The translations under genes were made by a program, and so were the position numbers. DNA of 64,000 nucleotides, taken from positions 17,241-81,240 of the forward strand of contig CAKVIN010000012.1 of assembly GCA_934754425.1 (NCBI GenBank), read 5' to 3'. The notes below the pieces were generated by a model, which saw only the letters and a list, made by a program, of their open reading frames with translations, was not told where the DNA came from and did not search any database. The DNA is from an uncultured Candidatus Melainabacteria bacterium (GTDB lineage: Bacteria > Cyanobacteriota > Vampirovibrionia > Gastranaerophilales > Gastranaerophilaceae). Below are positions 27,087 to 36,482 of the stretch, one piece after another. Position 1 is the first letter of the stretch. Each line of letters starts with the position of its first letter.

Positions 27087-29852
27087 ATGAAAGTTAACAA
27101 TGTCCAAAATATAATATTTAGGGGTAAAACTGATTCTAATAAAAATATTCAATCTAACGTCACATACCCTCAAATACAAGAGTTATCGAATATAACTCCA
27201 GATTTTAGTGTTAAAATTCCACAACAATATACAAAATTACCAGTAATAGAATTAAATAACGGATTAAAAATACACCAATATAAACTTGCTAACGGTTACA
27301 GAGTTTCTGTTGTACCAATGGAAAATTCCCCTGCAGTTGTAAAGAGTTATGTTAATGTCGGTTCAATGAACGAAACAACTGATATCAAAGGAATTAGTCA
27401 TTTTTTAGAACATATGGCTTTTAATGGGACAAATGGTGAAAATGGACATGAAAAATTAGATGTCGGTGATTCATTTAAAAAGATTGATGAACTTGGCGGC
27501 TGGGCGAATGCAAGCACTAATTATGCTTTAACAGATTATGTTAATTCAACTCCACAACTTGGTGACAATGATTTAGAAAAGCAAATAAAAATTATCGCTG
27601 CAATGGGAGAAGATTTAAAACTATCTAACGATATGATTGAAAAAGAAAAACATCCTGTATGTTCTGAAATAAATATGATTCTTGATGATCCACAAACAAT
27701 TGCTATGGATCAAACAGTAAGAACATTATTTAATATCAAAAACCCTACTGACGAATTAATTGGCGGAAGTGTAAAAAGCATCAAAAATTTAACACGAAAA
27801 GATGTTTTAGATTACTATAACAAATATTACACTCCTGATAATACAAATATAGTTGTAACAGGAGATGTAAATCCGGATGAAGTAATTAAACTTGTCACAA
27901 AGAATTTTAACTCAAACAAAAAAGCACAAGGTAAAAAATTTACTGAAAAATTAAATCCAATAAAAAATACCACAAGAAAAGATTTTGTAAATGACAAAGC
28001 AAAATCAACAGAAGTTGTTCTTGGTTTTACCGGTCCAAAAAGCAATAATGCTAAAGAAAAAATTTTATTCGATGTAACAAAAGCTTACCTATTATCTTAT
28101 TCAGTAGGATTAAAACAAAACTTAAAACAATACAACGCTCATCCATATATTGATAGTGAAAAAATCAGTACAAATTTGTATGATCCAAACTTGGCTTATA
28201 TTGCTTGCAATACAGCTGATAACAACTCTGAACAAGTTTTAGAAACGATTTTTGATACAATTTATTCTGCTCCAAAACCCAATACAGAAGTGTTAAATGA
28301 AATTAAACAATATTTGCTTAAAACAAAAGAAAATACCATGGAATATTCTTCTAACGTAAATAATATTATCGGAAATGCAGTATTGAACCAGAATATAGAC
28401 TATATTGCAAATTATGAAAGTATATTAGAAAGTATTACCCCTGAAGATGTTCAAGATGGTTTAAAAAAATTCTTCAATCTTAACAAAGCTGCTATAACTC
28501 TTGTACATCCGCAAACAACATCAGAACCGACATTTAAGGGGCAGGCAAATCGCAAACCAATAAACACTAATAATATAAAAGAATATAAATTGGATAACAA
28601 CTACAATTTAGGTTTATATAAAACTAAAAACAATAATATCCAATATAACTTAAGTTTACAATTAAACGAACCATACAACAAAAAAGCAGGTGTTGTTGAA
28701 ATTTTCGACATAATACTAGGCATGGGAACATCCTCAAATAACGAAAACGAATTTAATCGGTTTAAAGAAAAAAACAATATTACTTTAAATAGTAATATTA
28801 CACCTTCAAGCCTGAATTTAACTGCTGATTCAGGTTTTGAAAACAGAGAGTTAGCTTATAAAACAATAGAAGAACTTCTTCTTAAACCGAGATTAACAGA
28901 AGAAAATCTTGCTAAAGCAAAAGAAAAAATTAAAGATTTTTTATCAAGGAAACAGGATAGTGCTTACAGCTTATATTTGAATGCGGAAGCGAAAAATAAT
29001 CCATATGAATTTTCTGATGAAGAAATTTTGAAAAATCTGGATTCTATTACATTAGCTGACATAAAAAATTGCCAACAATATTTTTTAAACAATTCCAGAG
29101 GTATAATTACTGCAAATATACCTACCGAACATCCGGAAATTGAAACAGAAATACTAAACTTTTCCAACAAGTTAAATAATGTTAAACCAAACAATGTTGA
29201 ATTGGTAAAAATTTATAACTCAAACGACAAACCAAAAGTCTTAACTAAAGTGAATAATAACTCACAAGCTGATATAATGATGGTTCACAAATTTAAACGA
29301 GAAGACACAATTCAAGATTGTATTCTTGGAGAACTTACCAATTCTATACTTACAAACTCAAGTATTGGCTTATTTAATGTTTTAAGAGAAAAAGAACATT
29401 TAGCATATTCCGTTTATTCCAATATAGATAAGAATGGCGATTTAGGTGAAATTTCATGTAACATTTTGACAACAACAGATAACAAAAATATTGGTGAAAT
29501 TTCTTACGAAAATGTCCAAAAATCAATCAATGGTTTTAAAAACCAAATAAACGAACTAAAAAGCGGCAAATTCACAGAACAAGATTTAGAAAATGCCAAA
29601 TTAAGTTTAAAAGCTAATTTGCTTGAAACTGAAGGCACAAGTGCAAAACTAAGAACAATTAATTCCGGATTAAACTCAAAATACGGAATAACATACTCTA
29701 ATCAACTTTACGATGAAATTGATAAAATAACCAAAGATGATATTTTGAAATATGCTGATAATATATTTCAAACTCCACCTATTTATTCTATTGTAGCCAG
29801 CAAAGATACATTGAATTATAACAAAAATTATTTAGATAATTTAACAAAATAA
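27087..29852 (+). CDS. M16 family zinc metallopeptidase (insulinase/processing-peptidase type)
   Basis: The active half carries the inverted zinc motif H105-F-L-E108-H109 in GISHFLEHMAFNGT, and the distal ligand is probably E194 in VCSEINMILDD. A second, inactive M16 domain covers about 480-920 and contains LREKEHLAYSVYSNI. The 921-residue length equals a two-domain pair of repeats, as in zinc proteases that degrade peptides inside a clamshell. There is no signal peptide; instead the N-terminus reads MKVNNVQNIIFRGK. I prefer ATG 27087 over 27081, because TATAAT at 27073-27078 puts the transcript start at about 27085. Function is probably peptide turnover; location is unknown. Confidence 0.88.
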   Translation: MKVNNVQNIIFRGKTDSNKNIQSNVTYPQIQELSNITPDFSVKIPQQYTKLPVIELNNGLKIHQYKLANGYRVSVVPMENSPAVVKSYVNVGSMNETTDIKGISHFLEHMAFNGTNGENGHEKLDVGDSFKKIDELGGWANASTNYALTDYVNSTPQLGDNDLEKQIKIIAAMGEDLKLSNDMIEKEKHPVCSEINMILDDPQTIAMDQTVRTLFNIKNPTDELIGGSVKSIKNLTRKDVLDYYNKYYTPDNTNIVVTGDVNPDEVIKLVTKNFNSNKKAQGKKFTEKLNPIKNTTRKDFVNDKAKSTEVVLGFTGPKSNNAKEKILFDVTKAYLLSYSVGLKQNLKQYNAHPYIDSEKISTNLYDPNLAYIACNTADNNSEQVLETIFDTIYSAPKPNTEVLNEIKQYLLKTKENTMEYSSNVNNIIGNAVLNQNIDYIANYESILESITPEDVQDGLKKFFNLNKAAITLVHPQTTSEPTFKGQANRKPINTNNIKEYKLDNNYNLGLYKTKNNNIQYNLSLQLNEPYNKKAGVVEIFDIILGMGTSSNNENEFNRFKEKNNITLNSNITPSSLNLTADSGFENRELAYKTIEELLLKPRLTEENLAKAKEKIKDFLSRKQDSAYSLYLNAEAKNNPYEFSDEEILKNLDSITLADIKNCQQYFLNNSRGIITANIPTEHPEIETEILNFSNKLNNVKPNNVELVKIYNSNDKPKVLTKVNNNSQADIMMVHKFKREDTIQDCILGELTNSILTNSSIGLFNVLREKEHLAYSVYSNIDKNGDLGEISCNILTTTDNKNIGEISYENVQKSINGFKNQINELKSGKFTEQDLENAKLSLKANLLETEGTSAKLRTINSGLNSKYGITYSNQLYDEIDKITKDDILKYADNIFQTPPIYSIVASKDTLNYNKNYLDNLTK

Positions 29853-29886
29853 AAAGCTCCAGTTATTTTGAACTGAAGCTTTTTTA
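29851..29886. terminator. Terminator between convergent genes
   Basis: AAAAAGCTCCAGTT (29851-29864) pairs, with one mismatch, with AACTGAAGCTTTTTT (29871-29885). It serves the M16 gene and, on the other strand, rpaB. Confidence 0.8.
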
Positions 29887-29902
29887 TTAACTACAATCTT
29901 TA

Positions 29903-30694
29903 TTAATTTATTCTTTGGAACATGTAACCAATACCACGAGCCGTCAATATTAACTCAGGATTTGTAGGGTCAGCTTCCAATTTTGAACGTAATCTTGAAA
30001 TATGAACATCAACAACTCTTGTATCAATTCTATGATCAGCCGGATAAGACCAAACATGTTGTAATATTTCATTTCTAGAATAAGCTTGACCGGAATTGTT
30101 AACAAGCAATTCTAACAAACTAAATTCCATACCGGTAAGACGAATACGTTCATTTTTTCTATAAACCTGTCTTCTTGCTGTATCAATCTTAATTGCACCG
30201 GTAGTGATAATATTTTTACCACCTTTAGAGGAAGCAGAACCACCTGCAGCTGCTGAACCTGATGCAGGAATAATTACATCCTTATTAATTGTTCTTCTCA
30301 ATACAGCTTTCACTCTTGCTTCTAATTCTTTTGGGCTGAATGGTTTAATCACATAATCATCCGCACCAAGTTCCAATCCGGTAATTCTTTCAGATACATC
30401 ACCTAAAGCTGTAAGAATTATAATAGGAACATCGGAAGTTCTTCTGATTTCACGTGTAACACCATAACCATCCATTTTTGGCATCATGACATCAAGCACC
30501 ACTAAATCAGGATTTGTTTTATTAAACACTTCTACAGCTTCTTCACCGTCTTCTGCTGTAACAACGTCATATCCGACCATTTTAAGACGAGTTTCTAAAA
30601 TTCTTCTGATACTAGCTTCATCATCAGCTACTAATATTTTTTGGCGAGCTTCACTTTCTCCACTCATCTCTTGCAATTCTTCATTCTCTGCCAT
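29903..30694 (-). CDS. rpaB: RpaB/Ycf27-like OmpR-family response regulator
   Basis: The receiver domain spans residues 17-135, with phospho-acceptor D68 in LVVLDVMMPKMDGYGV and the switch lysine in YVIKPFSPKEL. The OmpR/PhoB winged-helix DNA-binding domain spans about 165-262, with RLTGMEFSLLELLVNNSGQ and DTRVVDVHISRLRSKLE. Sequence and length closely follow cyanobacterial RpaB, which with the kinase NblS/Hik33 controls high-light and stress genes. A Gly/Ala/Ser linker (about 146-156) joins the domains. AAAGGTGG precedes the ATG. No kinase gene is adjacent. In a non-photosynthetic relative the regulon must differ. Confidence 0.85.
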   Translation of the reverse strand: MAENEELQEMSGESEARQKILVADDEASIRRILETRLKMVGYDVVTAEDGEEAVEVFNKTNPDLVVLDVMMPKMDGYGVTREIRRTSDVPIIILTALGDVSERITGLELGADDYVIKPFSPKELEARVKAVLRRTINKDVIIPASGSAAAGGSASSKGGKNIITTGAIKIDTARRQVYRKNERIRLTGMEFSLLELLVNNSGQAYSRNEILQHVWSYPADHRIDTRVVDVHISRLRSKLEADPTNPELILTARGIGYMFQRIN

Positions 30695-30886
30695 TTGTCC
30701 ACCTTTAACTTTGTATTTACAAAAATTTGAAATTCTTAATATTTATACATATATCTTAATAGAATTTTAACTTTTTTGCAAGGGGGTAAACACAATAAAT
30801 AAAAAATTTACTCTACTAATTATCGAATTGGTGAATACTTATTTTTATCCGTAAATGTTAATTCTTTTATAAATGGAGGGTTCAAT

Positions 30887-31522
30887 ATGTATCAATTAAT
30901 TCTATCAATAACACTTGCATTATGTTGTAATTTATACCAAGAGAGCTTTGGAGCCGATGTTTTTAATTATTTTCCACAAAACAATTACAGAAATAACTGC
31001 TATCGACAACAAAGATATCCAATGAATATGACAAACAGTTATAATCCATCTTTTTTAAACAACCATCATTACAAATTCAACACACCTTATCACAACATAA
31101 GCCAAGAACAATTCTCTGATATAAATGCACTTGAAAAATACACTCTTAATCGTACTTACAACAGAGATAGTAATATTGAGCGTTTAGAAAGATTAGAAAT
31201 GCAGGCATTTGGCACAATAAGAGAAGGTGACATCAATTCAAGATACGCAGACGTACGTCAAGCAATTTTATCCAGACCAAAACAAAATTATAAAACATCA
31301 TTGCTTAACAATCTGGCAAATTATTTTTCTGGTCAAATGACAGGATATACTCCAAGTTTTGACAATGGTTCTTTTTATTCAAACTCTTCTTTCTCACAAA
31401 TTCCATACCCGACAACATACGGAAACAGAAGTTTCGACACTTATTCTTCTCCTTTTGGAAACGGATATAGAATTAACAACTACGGAACAAGTTCTTCTGC
31501 AGGTGTAAAAATAATAGACTAA
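30887..31522 (+). CDS. Secreted protein with RLERLE motif
   Basis: The 211-residue protein starts with a signal peptide (MYQLILSITLALCCNLYQES, cleavage near residue 22-23). The mature part is rich in Asn, Tyr and Ser. It contains one segment, about residues 103-127 (IERLERLEMQAFGTIREGD, then INSRYADVRQ), resembling the short ERLxxLExxxFG repeats found in cyanobacterial and melainabacterial exported proteins. The rest looks disordered. GGAGGG precedes the ATG. Probably a cell-envelope protein; function unknown. Confidence 0.7.
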   Translation: MYQLILSITLALCCNLYQESFGADVFNYFPQNNYRNNCYRQQRYPMNMTNSYNPSFLNNHHYKFNTPYHNISQEQFSDINALEKYTLNRTYNRDSNIERLERLEMQAFGTIREGDINSRYADVRQAILSRPKQNYKTSLLNNLANYFSGQMTGYTPSFDNGSFYSNSSFSQIPYPTTYGNRSFDTYSSPFGNGYRINNYGTSSSAGVKIID

Positions 31523-31683
31523 AGTCCTCTTTCCGGATATGCTGAATTAGAGAGTTTTATTTCATAATACTCATTTTTATCAATATTAACTCCCATGTTA
31601 CGAGTGCTTATTGTAAACTTTTTCTTCTTTTTCCTTCTTTTTGGAATAAAATTATCATTGCCTGACAATTGAATTATCTTCAC
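31519..31683 (-). CDS. Possible 54-residue basic protein after panD
   Basis: A short frame overlaps the end of panD in another frame and starts at GTG 31683. It has a basic core (KRRKKKKKF) and an ordinary-looking C-terminus (NIDKNEYYEIKLSNSAYPER). It fills the otherwise empty gap and its stop overlaps the convergent gene's stop. A GGTCG lies just upstream of the GTG. There is no homology evidence; it is supported only by position and composition. Confidence 0.35.
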   Translation of the reverse strand: MKIIQLSGNDNFIPKRRKKKKKFTISTRNMGVNIDKNEYYEIKLSNSAYPERGL

Positions 31684-32008
31684 CGACCTGCACGATTGTT
31701 GGTTTGTGAGTTTTTATTTCTTCCGGAGTTAAATCAGCATAAGTCACGATAATAATCTTATCACCGACTTGCGCTTTTCTTGCTGCAGCTCCATTCAGAC
31801 AAAAACATTTTGAGCCTCTCGCCCCTTTTATAACATAAGTTTGAAATCTTTCTCCATTATTTATATTCAAGATTTCAACTTTTTCCCATTCCAGAATATT
31901 TGCTTTATCTAAAAAATCTTCATCTATAGTAATAGAGCCAACATAGTTTAAATTAGCATCTGTAACAGTGGCTCTATGTATTTTTGAATTTAAAAACTGT
32001 CTTAACAT
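31655..32008 (-). CDS. panD: Aspartate 1-decarboxylase
   Basis: PanD makes beta-alanine for pantothenate and CoA. It is a pyruvoyl enzyme made by self-cleavage between G24 and S25; here NYVGSITIDEDF places G and S exactly at 24 and 25 when translation starts at ATG 32008 (MLRQFLNSKIHRATVT), which is preceded by GAGGT. The catalytic block LNGAAARKAQVGDKIIIVTY is present. Length is 117 residues. The longer frame upstream (11 residues) is unlikely. panB and panC are not in the window. Confidence 0.95.
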   Translation of the reverse strand: MLRQFLNSKIHRATVTDANLNYVGSITIDEDFLDKANILEWEKVEILNINNGERFQTYVIKGARGSKCFCLNGAAARKAQVGDKIIIVTYADLTPEEIKTHKPTIVQVGEDNSIVRQ

Positions 32009-32128
32009 ATCTACCTCGCCTAAATATATTAGCACGTCCAAAATTTTAAATCCAGCTAATTGTAATAGTGATTATTCAAGTAATTTTACATTTTATATTA
32101 CAATTTGTAAATTTTTTGTTACAAACCC

Positions 32129-32155
32129 TAAAGTTTTTGAAAAAAATGCCGTAAT
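32129..32155 (+). promoter_or_regulatory. Sigma-28 (FliA)-type promoter
   Basis: TAAAGTTT (32129-32136), 11 bases, GCCGTAAT (32148-32155). It lies 41 bases upstream of the ATG at 32196 and presumably drives that gene and the YD-repeat gene behind it. Confidence 0.75.
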
Positions 32156-32195
32156 ACATCATAAGAGCGAGGACAAAAAAAAAAGGGATATCACC

Positions 32196-32552
32196 ATGAT
32201 GAATGTATTAGACAAAAATGAACAAGTTTGTAGCGAAACTTACAAAATGAAACAAGTTGAGCTCGGAAATGATTTACAATTATTGGACAATTTTTACAAA
32301 TTTAAAATCAAAAACGATTTAAAAAATTTGCAAGAACAAAAGCTCAAAGAATTCAAAGAACGATTAAGTCAATTTTACAACATCAAAACTTTAGAAGAAG
32401 CTAAAGAATTATCTAAAAAGATTTTGCCGGTAAATAGTGAATTTACAAGATTTAACATTGGCGGAGCGACATGTTTTATTGTTAATAGAGATGATTTATT
32501 TAGAATTTGTCTTGATTCTAAAGACGAGTTCATTAGTTTTGATTTTGTTTAA
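32196..32552 (+). CDS. Small helical protein in sigma-28-type operon
   Basis: 118 residues from ATG 32196 (a second ATG is at 32199). The frame extends upstream, but that part precedes the promoter. Residues 10-75 are highly charged helix (YKMKQVELGNDLQLLDNFYK, IKNDLKNLQEQKLKEFKERL). The end is beta-like (FNIGGATCFIVNRDDLFRI). Size, helix content and position directly before a huge exported-looking protein resemble a chaperone or a small co-exported protein; that is inference only. The 54-base gap to 32607 has no promoter I can see. Confidence 0.6.
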   Translation: MMNVLDKNEQVCSETYKMKQVELGNDLQLLDNFYKFKIKNDLKNLQEQKLKEFKERLSQFYNIKTLEEAKELSKKILPVNSEFTRFNIGGATCFIVNRDDLFRICLDSKDEFISFDFV

Positions 32553-32606
32553 AAAAAGTATTGATAGTTATAGTAGTTAAAAACAACAGAAAGTGAGCGT
32601 ATTAAT

Positions 32607-35600
32607 ATGAATATCAACAACAGAAAAGTTAACTTAAAACTCAATTTTAGCAAAAATAGACCTTTGCTTGGTAACAACAAAACTTCTACAGGAAAAATAG
32701 ACTTATCCAAAAATGATTCTATTACAATTGGGAACCCGAATCTAACTTTGACTGAAACTACTTATACGCTAAATCAGTTAAAAAATAATTATAAATTTAC
32801 TGATGATATCATCAAAAAATATTTCAAAACGGCACCTATGCAAACTTTTACAAGCCCAACATTAAATAATAAAACGGTTACTTATATCGTAAACACAGCA
32901 ACAGGCTGCCAGACGATTAATGACGTTGTTAATATTGTTTTTCAAGACTATCAAAAAGACTTGGTTTTAGATAATTTTTTGAAGAACGCCAATAAAAAAA
33001 CAGATAAAGCAACCGATTTATCCAAAACTAAAAACGGAACACAATTAAGCGTAAACAATTATAAAGAATATATTGATGAAATTGGTTTGGCTACAGGTGA
33101 AGAAGCCAAAGATTTAAGAAAAGCTGCTGTTAACAAAATGATTAAAGATTTTACGCAAGGTAATTTATCGCTTGAATTATTAGGGAAATTATTTAACACA
33201 CTTGGAATTACTGATACAAAAGAAACAATCGGAACAAATTCGCAAGGATATACATATAGTTTCACTTTTGAAGGTAAAAAGTATACAATGACATGTAATA
33301 TTCAAGCAGCTTTTTCCGGAACTGACGGCAAAACCGTTACAACATATACTCAAGAAGATTTATTGGCAAATAAAGGTGCAACAGAAGAATTAATCAATAA
33401 ATATTTTGAACCTGTATCGGAAGAAGCAGGAAAAGCTATAAACTATAAACTTAAAACAGGTAAAACTTATACTGCATTTTTAGAAGCATTAAAACCAAAA
33501 ACCGAAGAAAAGAACGGCACTTTTGAATCCAAAAACGAAGCAGGACATTTAGTTGAAACGACATATGTTGATGGTAAAGTGACTAAAGTCGTGGAATATA
33601 ATTATGGTTTTAAATCAAAAGATAGAACTGAAACTGAATATAATAAAGACGGTAGTAAAACAGTTACTATATACGACTATAATGATAAAGTAAAATCTAC
33701 AGCAAAATATGACAAAAATGATAAGATTATTGAAGGCACAATTTCTGAGAAAAACAAAGCCGGACATTTAGTTGAAACAACATATAAAGACGGTAAAGTT
33801 ACTAAAATCGTGGAATATAATTCTAGTTATAAATCAAAAACTAGAACAGAAACTGAATATAATAAAGATGGTAGTAAAACTGTTACTAAATATGATTATG
33901 GTAATGAAGTAATATCTATAACAAAATATGATAAGAATAATAATATTCTAGATGGTACAGTTGAATCAAAAAACAAAGCTGGAAATTTGGTTGAAACAAC
34001 TTACAAAGACGGTAAAATTACTAAAATTGTAGAATATAATGGTGATAAGAAATATGGAGAAAAAACAGAAACTAAATATAACAAAGATGGTAGCCAAACG
34101 ATTAATAAATACGACTATTTTGGTCAAGTAAAATCTACAATCGAATATGATAAAAATGGTAAAATAACACAGGAAACTCAGTATACAAGTGATGGCAGAG
34201 AAGTTACTAAATATAATACAGACGGTTCAAAACTCACATACGTATATGATAAAGAAGATAATATTACTTTAGAAATTCATACTTCTAAAGATGGCAAGGA
34301 AAGATATTTACAAACAATAGTTAACAAAGATGGGTCAAAAACCAGACTTGAATATGCGAATAAAAATAAAGGTGGTGTTATTGCAAAAACAGAATACGAT
34401 GCGCAAGGTCGTTTGACTTATAACGCAAGTTATAGTGGTTACTATGTTACAGATAAAAAAATAACATATAATGCTGATGGTAGCCGAACAGAAATTCAAT
34501 ATGAAAAACATAATAAAGACAGCAAAGCTGCACCAAAAGCAAGTGAAAAAAACTATGATAAAAATGGTAATTTGATTTCTGAAATTGTTTATAAAGACAA
34601 CAAAAAACAATCAGAAACTCATTGTACCTATGATTCAAAAGGTTTAGTATCAAAAGCTGTTATTCAGTATCAAAATGAACTTAAAGATAAAGAAACTGTA
34701 ACTGATAAAAATGGCAATAAGCTATCAGAAACTGTTTACAAAGGTATCTGGACAGATCCTAACAGTGGCACAAAATATAAAGATGGTACTTATGGTGCAA
34801 TAATTCAAACAACATACGATGGCGCAAAAACAACAGAAACCATTAAAATTAATGATGGTAAGACAATATTAAGAGAAACAATTACGGATACTGATAAAAA
34901 TACAAAAACAGTAATCACTTATTCAAATGGTAAAAAATCAGTTAGTCGTACTACTGATGCAAAAAACAATGTCCTAGAACAAATTGACTACGACTCTGAT
35001 GGAAAAATGAAATCCAAAGTTGTTAATGAATATGAAAATGATAAGCTAAAAAGTTCTACAACATATGACAAAGATAATAAAGTTGTAAATAAAATTGTTT
35101 ATGAATATTCTGCTGATGGCAAAACCAGAACAGAAAAAATCTATGACAGCAAAGATAATCTTATATCTACAGCTAAGACGACTATTTCAGAACTTAATGG
35201 TCGTGAAAAATTAACAACTAATAATTATAATGCTGAGAACAAATTAACGTCTACTGTTATCAACTATTATGACAAATCCGGCAATAATTATATAGATACC
35301 TATGATAAAACAGGTAAACAAAACAACATGGGAATGATTACTTCACGTAAATTGTATGATAAATCTGGTAAATTATCAAAAACATATACATACACTTACA
35401 GCGAAATAACAGATAATAAAAATTATGTACAAACATCCAAATGTTCGGATGGAACTGTCGTTGTCACTACAAAAAGTAATAATATCACGATAAAACAAGT
35501 TACAACAAAACCTAATGGCGATATTGCAACCACAATTTATAATTCTGAAACAGGAAAAGCCCAAAGAAGCTTTTATTATACAAAATCTACAGGTATTTGT

Positions 35601-36368
35601 AAAACAACAGATTATGATAAAAATGGAAACGCTTTAAAAGGCACTGCAATAGATAGACTTGATGCATCCGGTTTAAAAGTTGGTAGTCAAGAACCATCAT
35701 TTGTTTTAGGTAAACTGTTAGATCCATATGGTTATACTTTGTGGGTCAATAATGCTTCATTCATAAAAAAACATTACGGAGCCGGTGATATTACAGTATT
35801 AATGTTAGCATTAGCAAATCCTAAGTATAGTAAAACACCTACTAATTGCACAAAATTAACAAACAGTTCACAAATTGATGCTAAGTATCGTGATATTGCT
35901 AAAAAAATTATTAATAGTCAGATTAATGATTTTGGATATAATGTAGATCAAGTAAAAGGATATTCATTTAATTCAAGCTCAAATATTGCCCAACAAATGT
36001 CTAAAAATAAAGATTTTCGAAATTATGTTAAAAAGAATTTGGATAACTTAATAAAGGGCAAGAAAAATGCTAATGGTGAATTCAACTCTTTTGAATTTAC
36101 AAAAGCAAATGGCGCTGATTTGTATTATGCATTCAGTCAGGTTCACGTAATTGATTCTAGTTTGAATGGCACAAAATTAACTTTAACGATTTTAGACACA
36201 TATGATTTTGATGAAAATGCTTCCGATGGCCTAAGTAAAGTTGCTGCTGCCGGAATGAAAGATGGTCAATTAAAACCTTATTACTCATTGACAACTGTTA
36301 CAATTGATTTATCAAAAGATCCTTACAACTATACAGCAGCAAAATTGCAAGATAAAATGAAAGAATAA
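32607..36368 (+). CDS. Giant YD-repeat (RHS-like) protein
   Basis: A 1253-residue protein without signal peptide. Residues 1-305 are a mixed alpha/beta N-terminal region. Residues 306-524 are three almost identical 73-residue repeats (AGHLVETTYKDGKVTKIVEY, NKDGSKTVTKYDY, YDKNxxI). Residues 525-1000 hold many more diverged YxxDG / YDKxG units of the RHS/YD type, which in other proteins build hollow beta shells. Residues about 1010-1253 are a distinct globular C-terminal domain (VLGKLLDPYGYTLWVNNASF, DLYYAFSQVHVIDS, LTLTILDTYDFDE) that could be the active cargo. No DPxG-x-DPxGL cleavage motif typical of classical RHS cores is seen. Export is inferred from the promoter type and architecture. Confidence 0.65.
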   Translation: MNINNRKVNLKLNFSKNRPLLGNNKTSTGKIDLSKNDSITIGNPNLTLTETTYTLNQLKNNYKFTDDIIKKYFKTAPMQTFTSPTLNNKTVTYIVNTATGCQTINDVVNIVFQDYQKDLVLDNFLKNANKKTDKATDLSKTKNGTQLSVNNYKEYIDEIGLATGEEAKDLRKAAVNKMIKDFTQGNLSLELLGKLFNTLGITDTKETIGTNSQGYTYSFTFEGKKYTMTCNIQAAFSGTDGKTVTTYTQEDLLANKGATEELINKYFEPVSEEAGKAINYKLKTGKTYTAFLEALKPKTEEKNGTFESKNEAGHLVETTYVDGKVTKVVEYNYGFKSKDRTETEYNKDGSKTVTIYDYNDKVKSTAKYDKNDKIIEGTISEKNKAGHLVETTYKDGKVTKIVEYNSSYKSKTRTETEYNKDGSKTVTKYDYGNEVISITKYDKNNNILDGTVESKNKAGNLVETTYKDGKITKIVEYNGDKKYGEKTETKYNKDGSQTINKYDYFGQVKSTIEYDKNGKITQETQYTSDGREVTKYNTDGSKLTYVYDKEDNITLEIHTSKDGKERYLQTIVNKDGSKTRLEYANKNKGGVIAKTEYDAQGRLTYNASYSGYYVTDKKITYNADGSRTEIQYEKHNKDSKAAPKASEKNYDKNGNLISEIVYKDNKKQSETHCTYDSKGLVSKAVIQYQNELKDKETVTDKNGNKLSETVYKGIWTDPNSGTKYKDGTYGAIIQTTYDGAKTTETIKINDGKTILRETITDTDKNTKTVITYSNGKKSVSRTTDAKNNVLEQIDYDSDGKMKSKVVNEYENDKLKSSTTYDKDNKVVNKIVYEYSADGKTRTEKIYDSKDNLISTAKTTISELNGREKLTTNNYNAENKLTSTVINYYDKSGNNYIDTYDKTGKQNNMGMITSRKLYDKSGKLSKTYTYTYSEITDNKNYVQTSKCSDGTVVVTTKSNNITIKQVTTKPNGDIATTIYNSETGKAQRSFYYTKSTGICKTTDYDKNGNALKGTAIDRLDASGLKVGSQEPSFVLGKLLDPYGYTLWVNNASFIKKHYGAGDITVLMLALANPKYSKTPTNCTKLTNSSQIDAKYRDIAKKIINSQINDFGYNVDQVKGYSFNSSSNIAQQMSKNKDFRNYVKKNLDNLIKGKKNANGEFNSFEFTKANGADLYYAFSQVHVIDSSLNGTKLTLTILDTYDFDENASDGLSKVAAAGMKDGQLKPYYSLTTVTIDLSKDPYNYTAAKLQDKMKE
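33522..34178 (+). repeat. Three tandem 219-bp coding repeats
   Basis: Units at 33522-33740, 33741-33959 and 33960-34178 have exactly the same length and encode near-identical 73-residue YD modules, so they are recent and could expand or contract by recombination. Confidence 0.85.
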
Positions 36369-36408
36369 AACAAAGCAAACATAATAAACTACGAGGGTTA
36401 ATTTGTTT

Positions 36409-36442
36409 GAGGATGTCTATTTCAAAGGGCATCCTCTTTTTT
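36409..36442 (+). terminator. Rho-independent terminator
   Basis: GAGGATG (36409-36415) pairs with CATCCTC (36430-36436), followed by TTTTTTATT. It ends the YD-repeat operon. Confidence 0.85.
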
Positions 36443-36482
36443 ATTAATTTATTTGACATTTAATTTATGATAAAATAAACAT

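Noticed and set aside
36453..36476. TTGACA with TAAAAT as the promoter of the prenyl synthase gene
   Set aside because: The spacer is only 12 bases, too short for sigma-70; only the -10 position was used.
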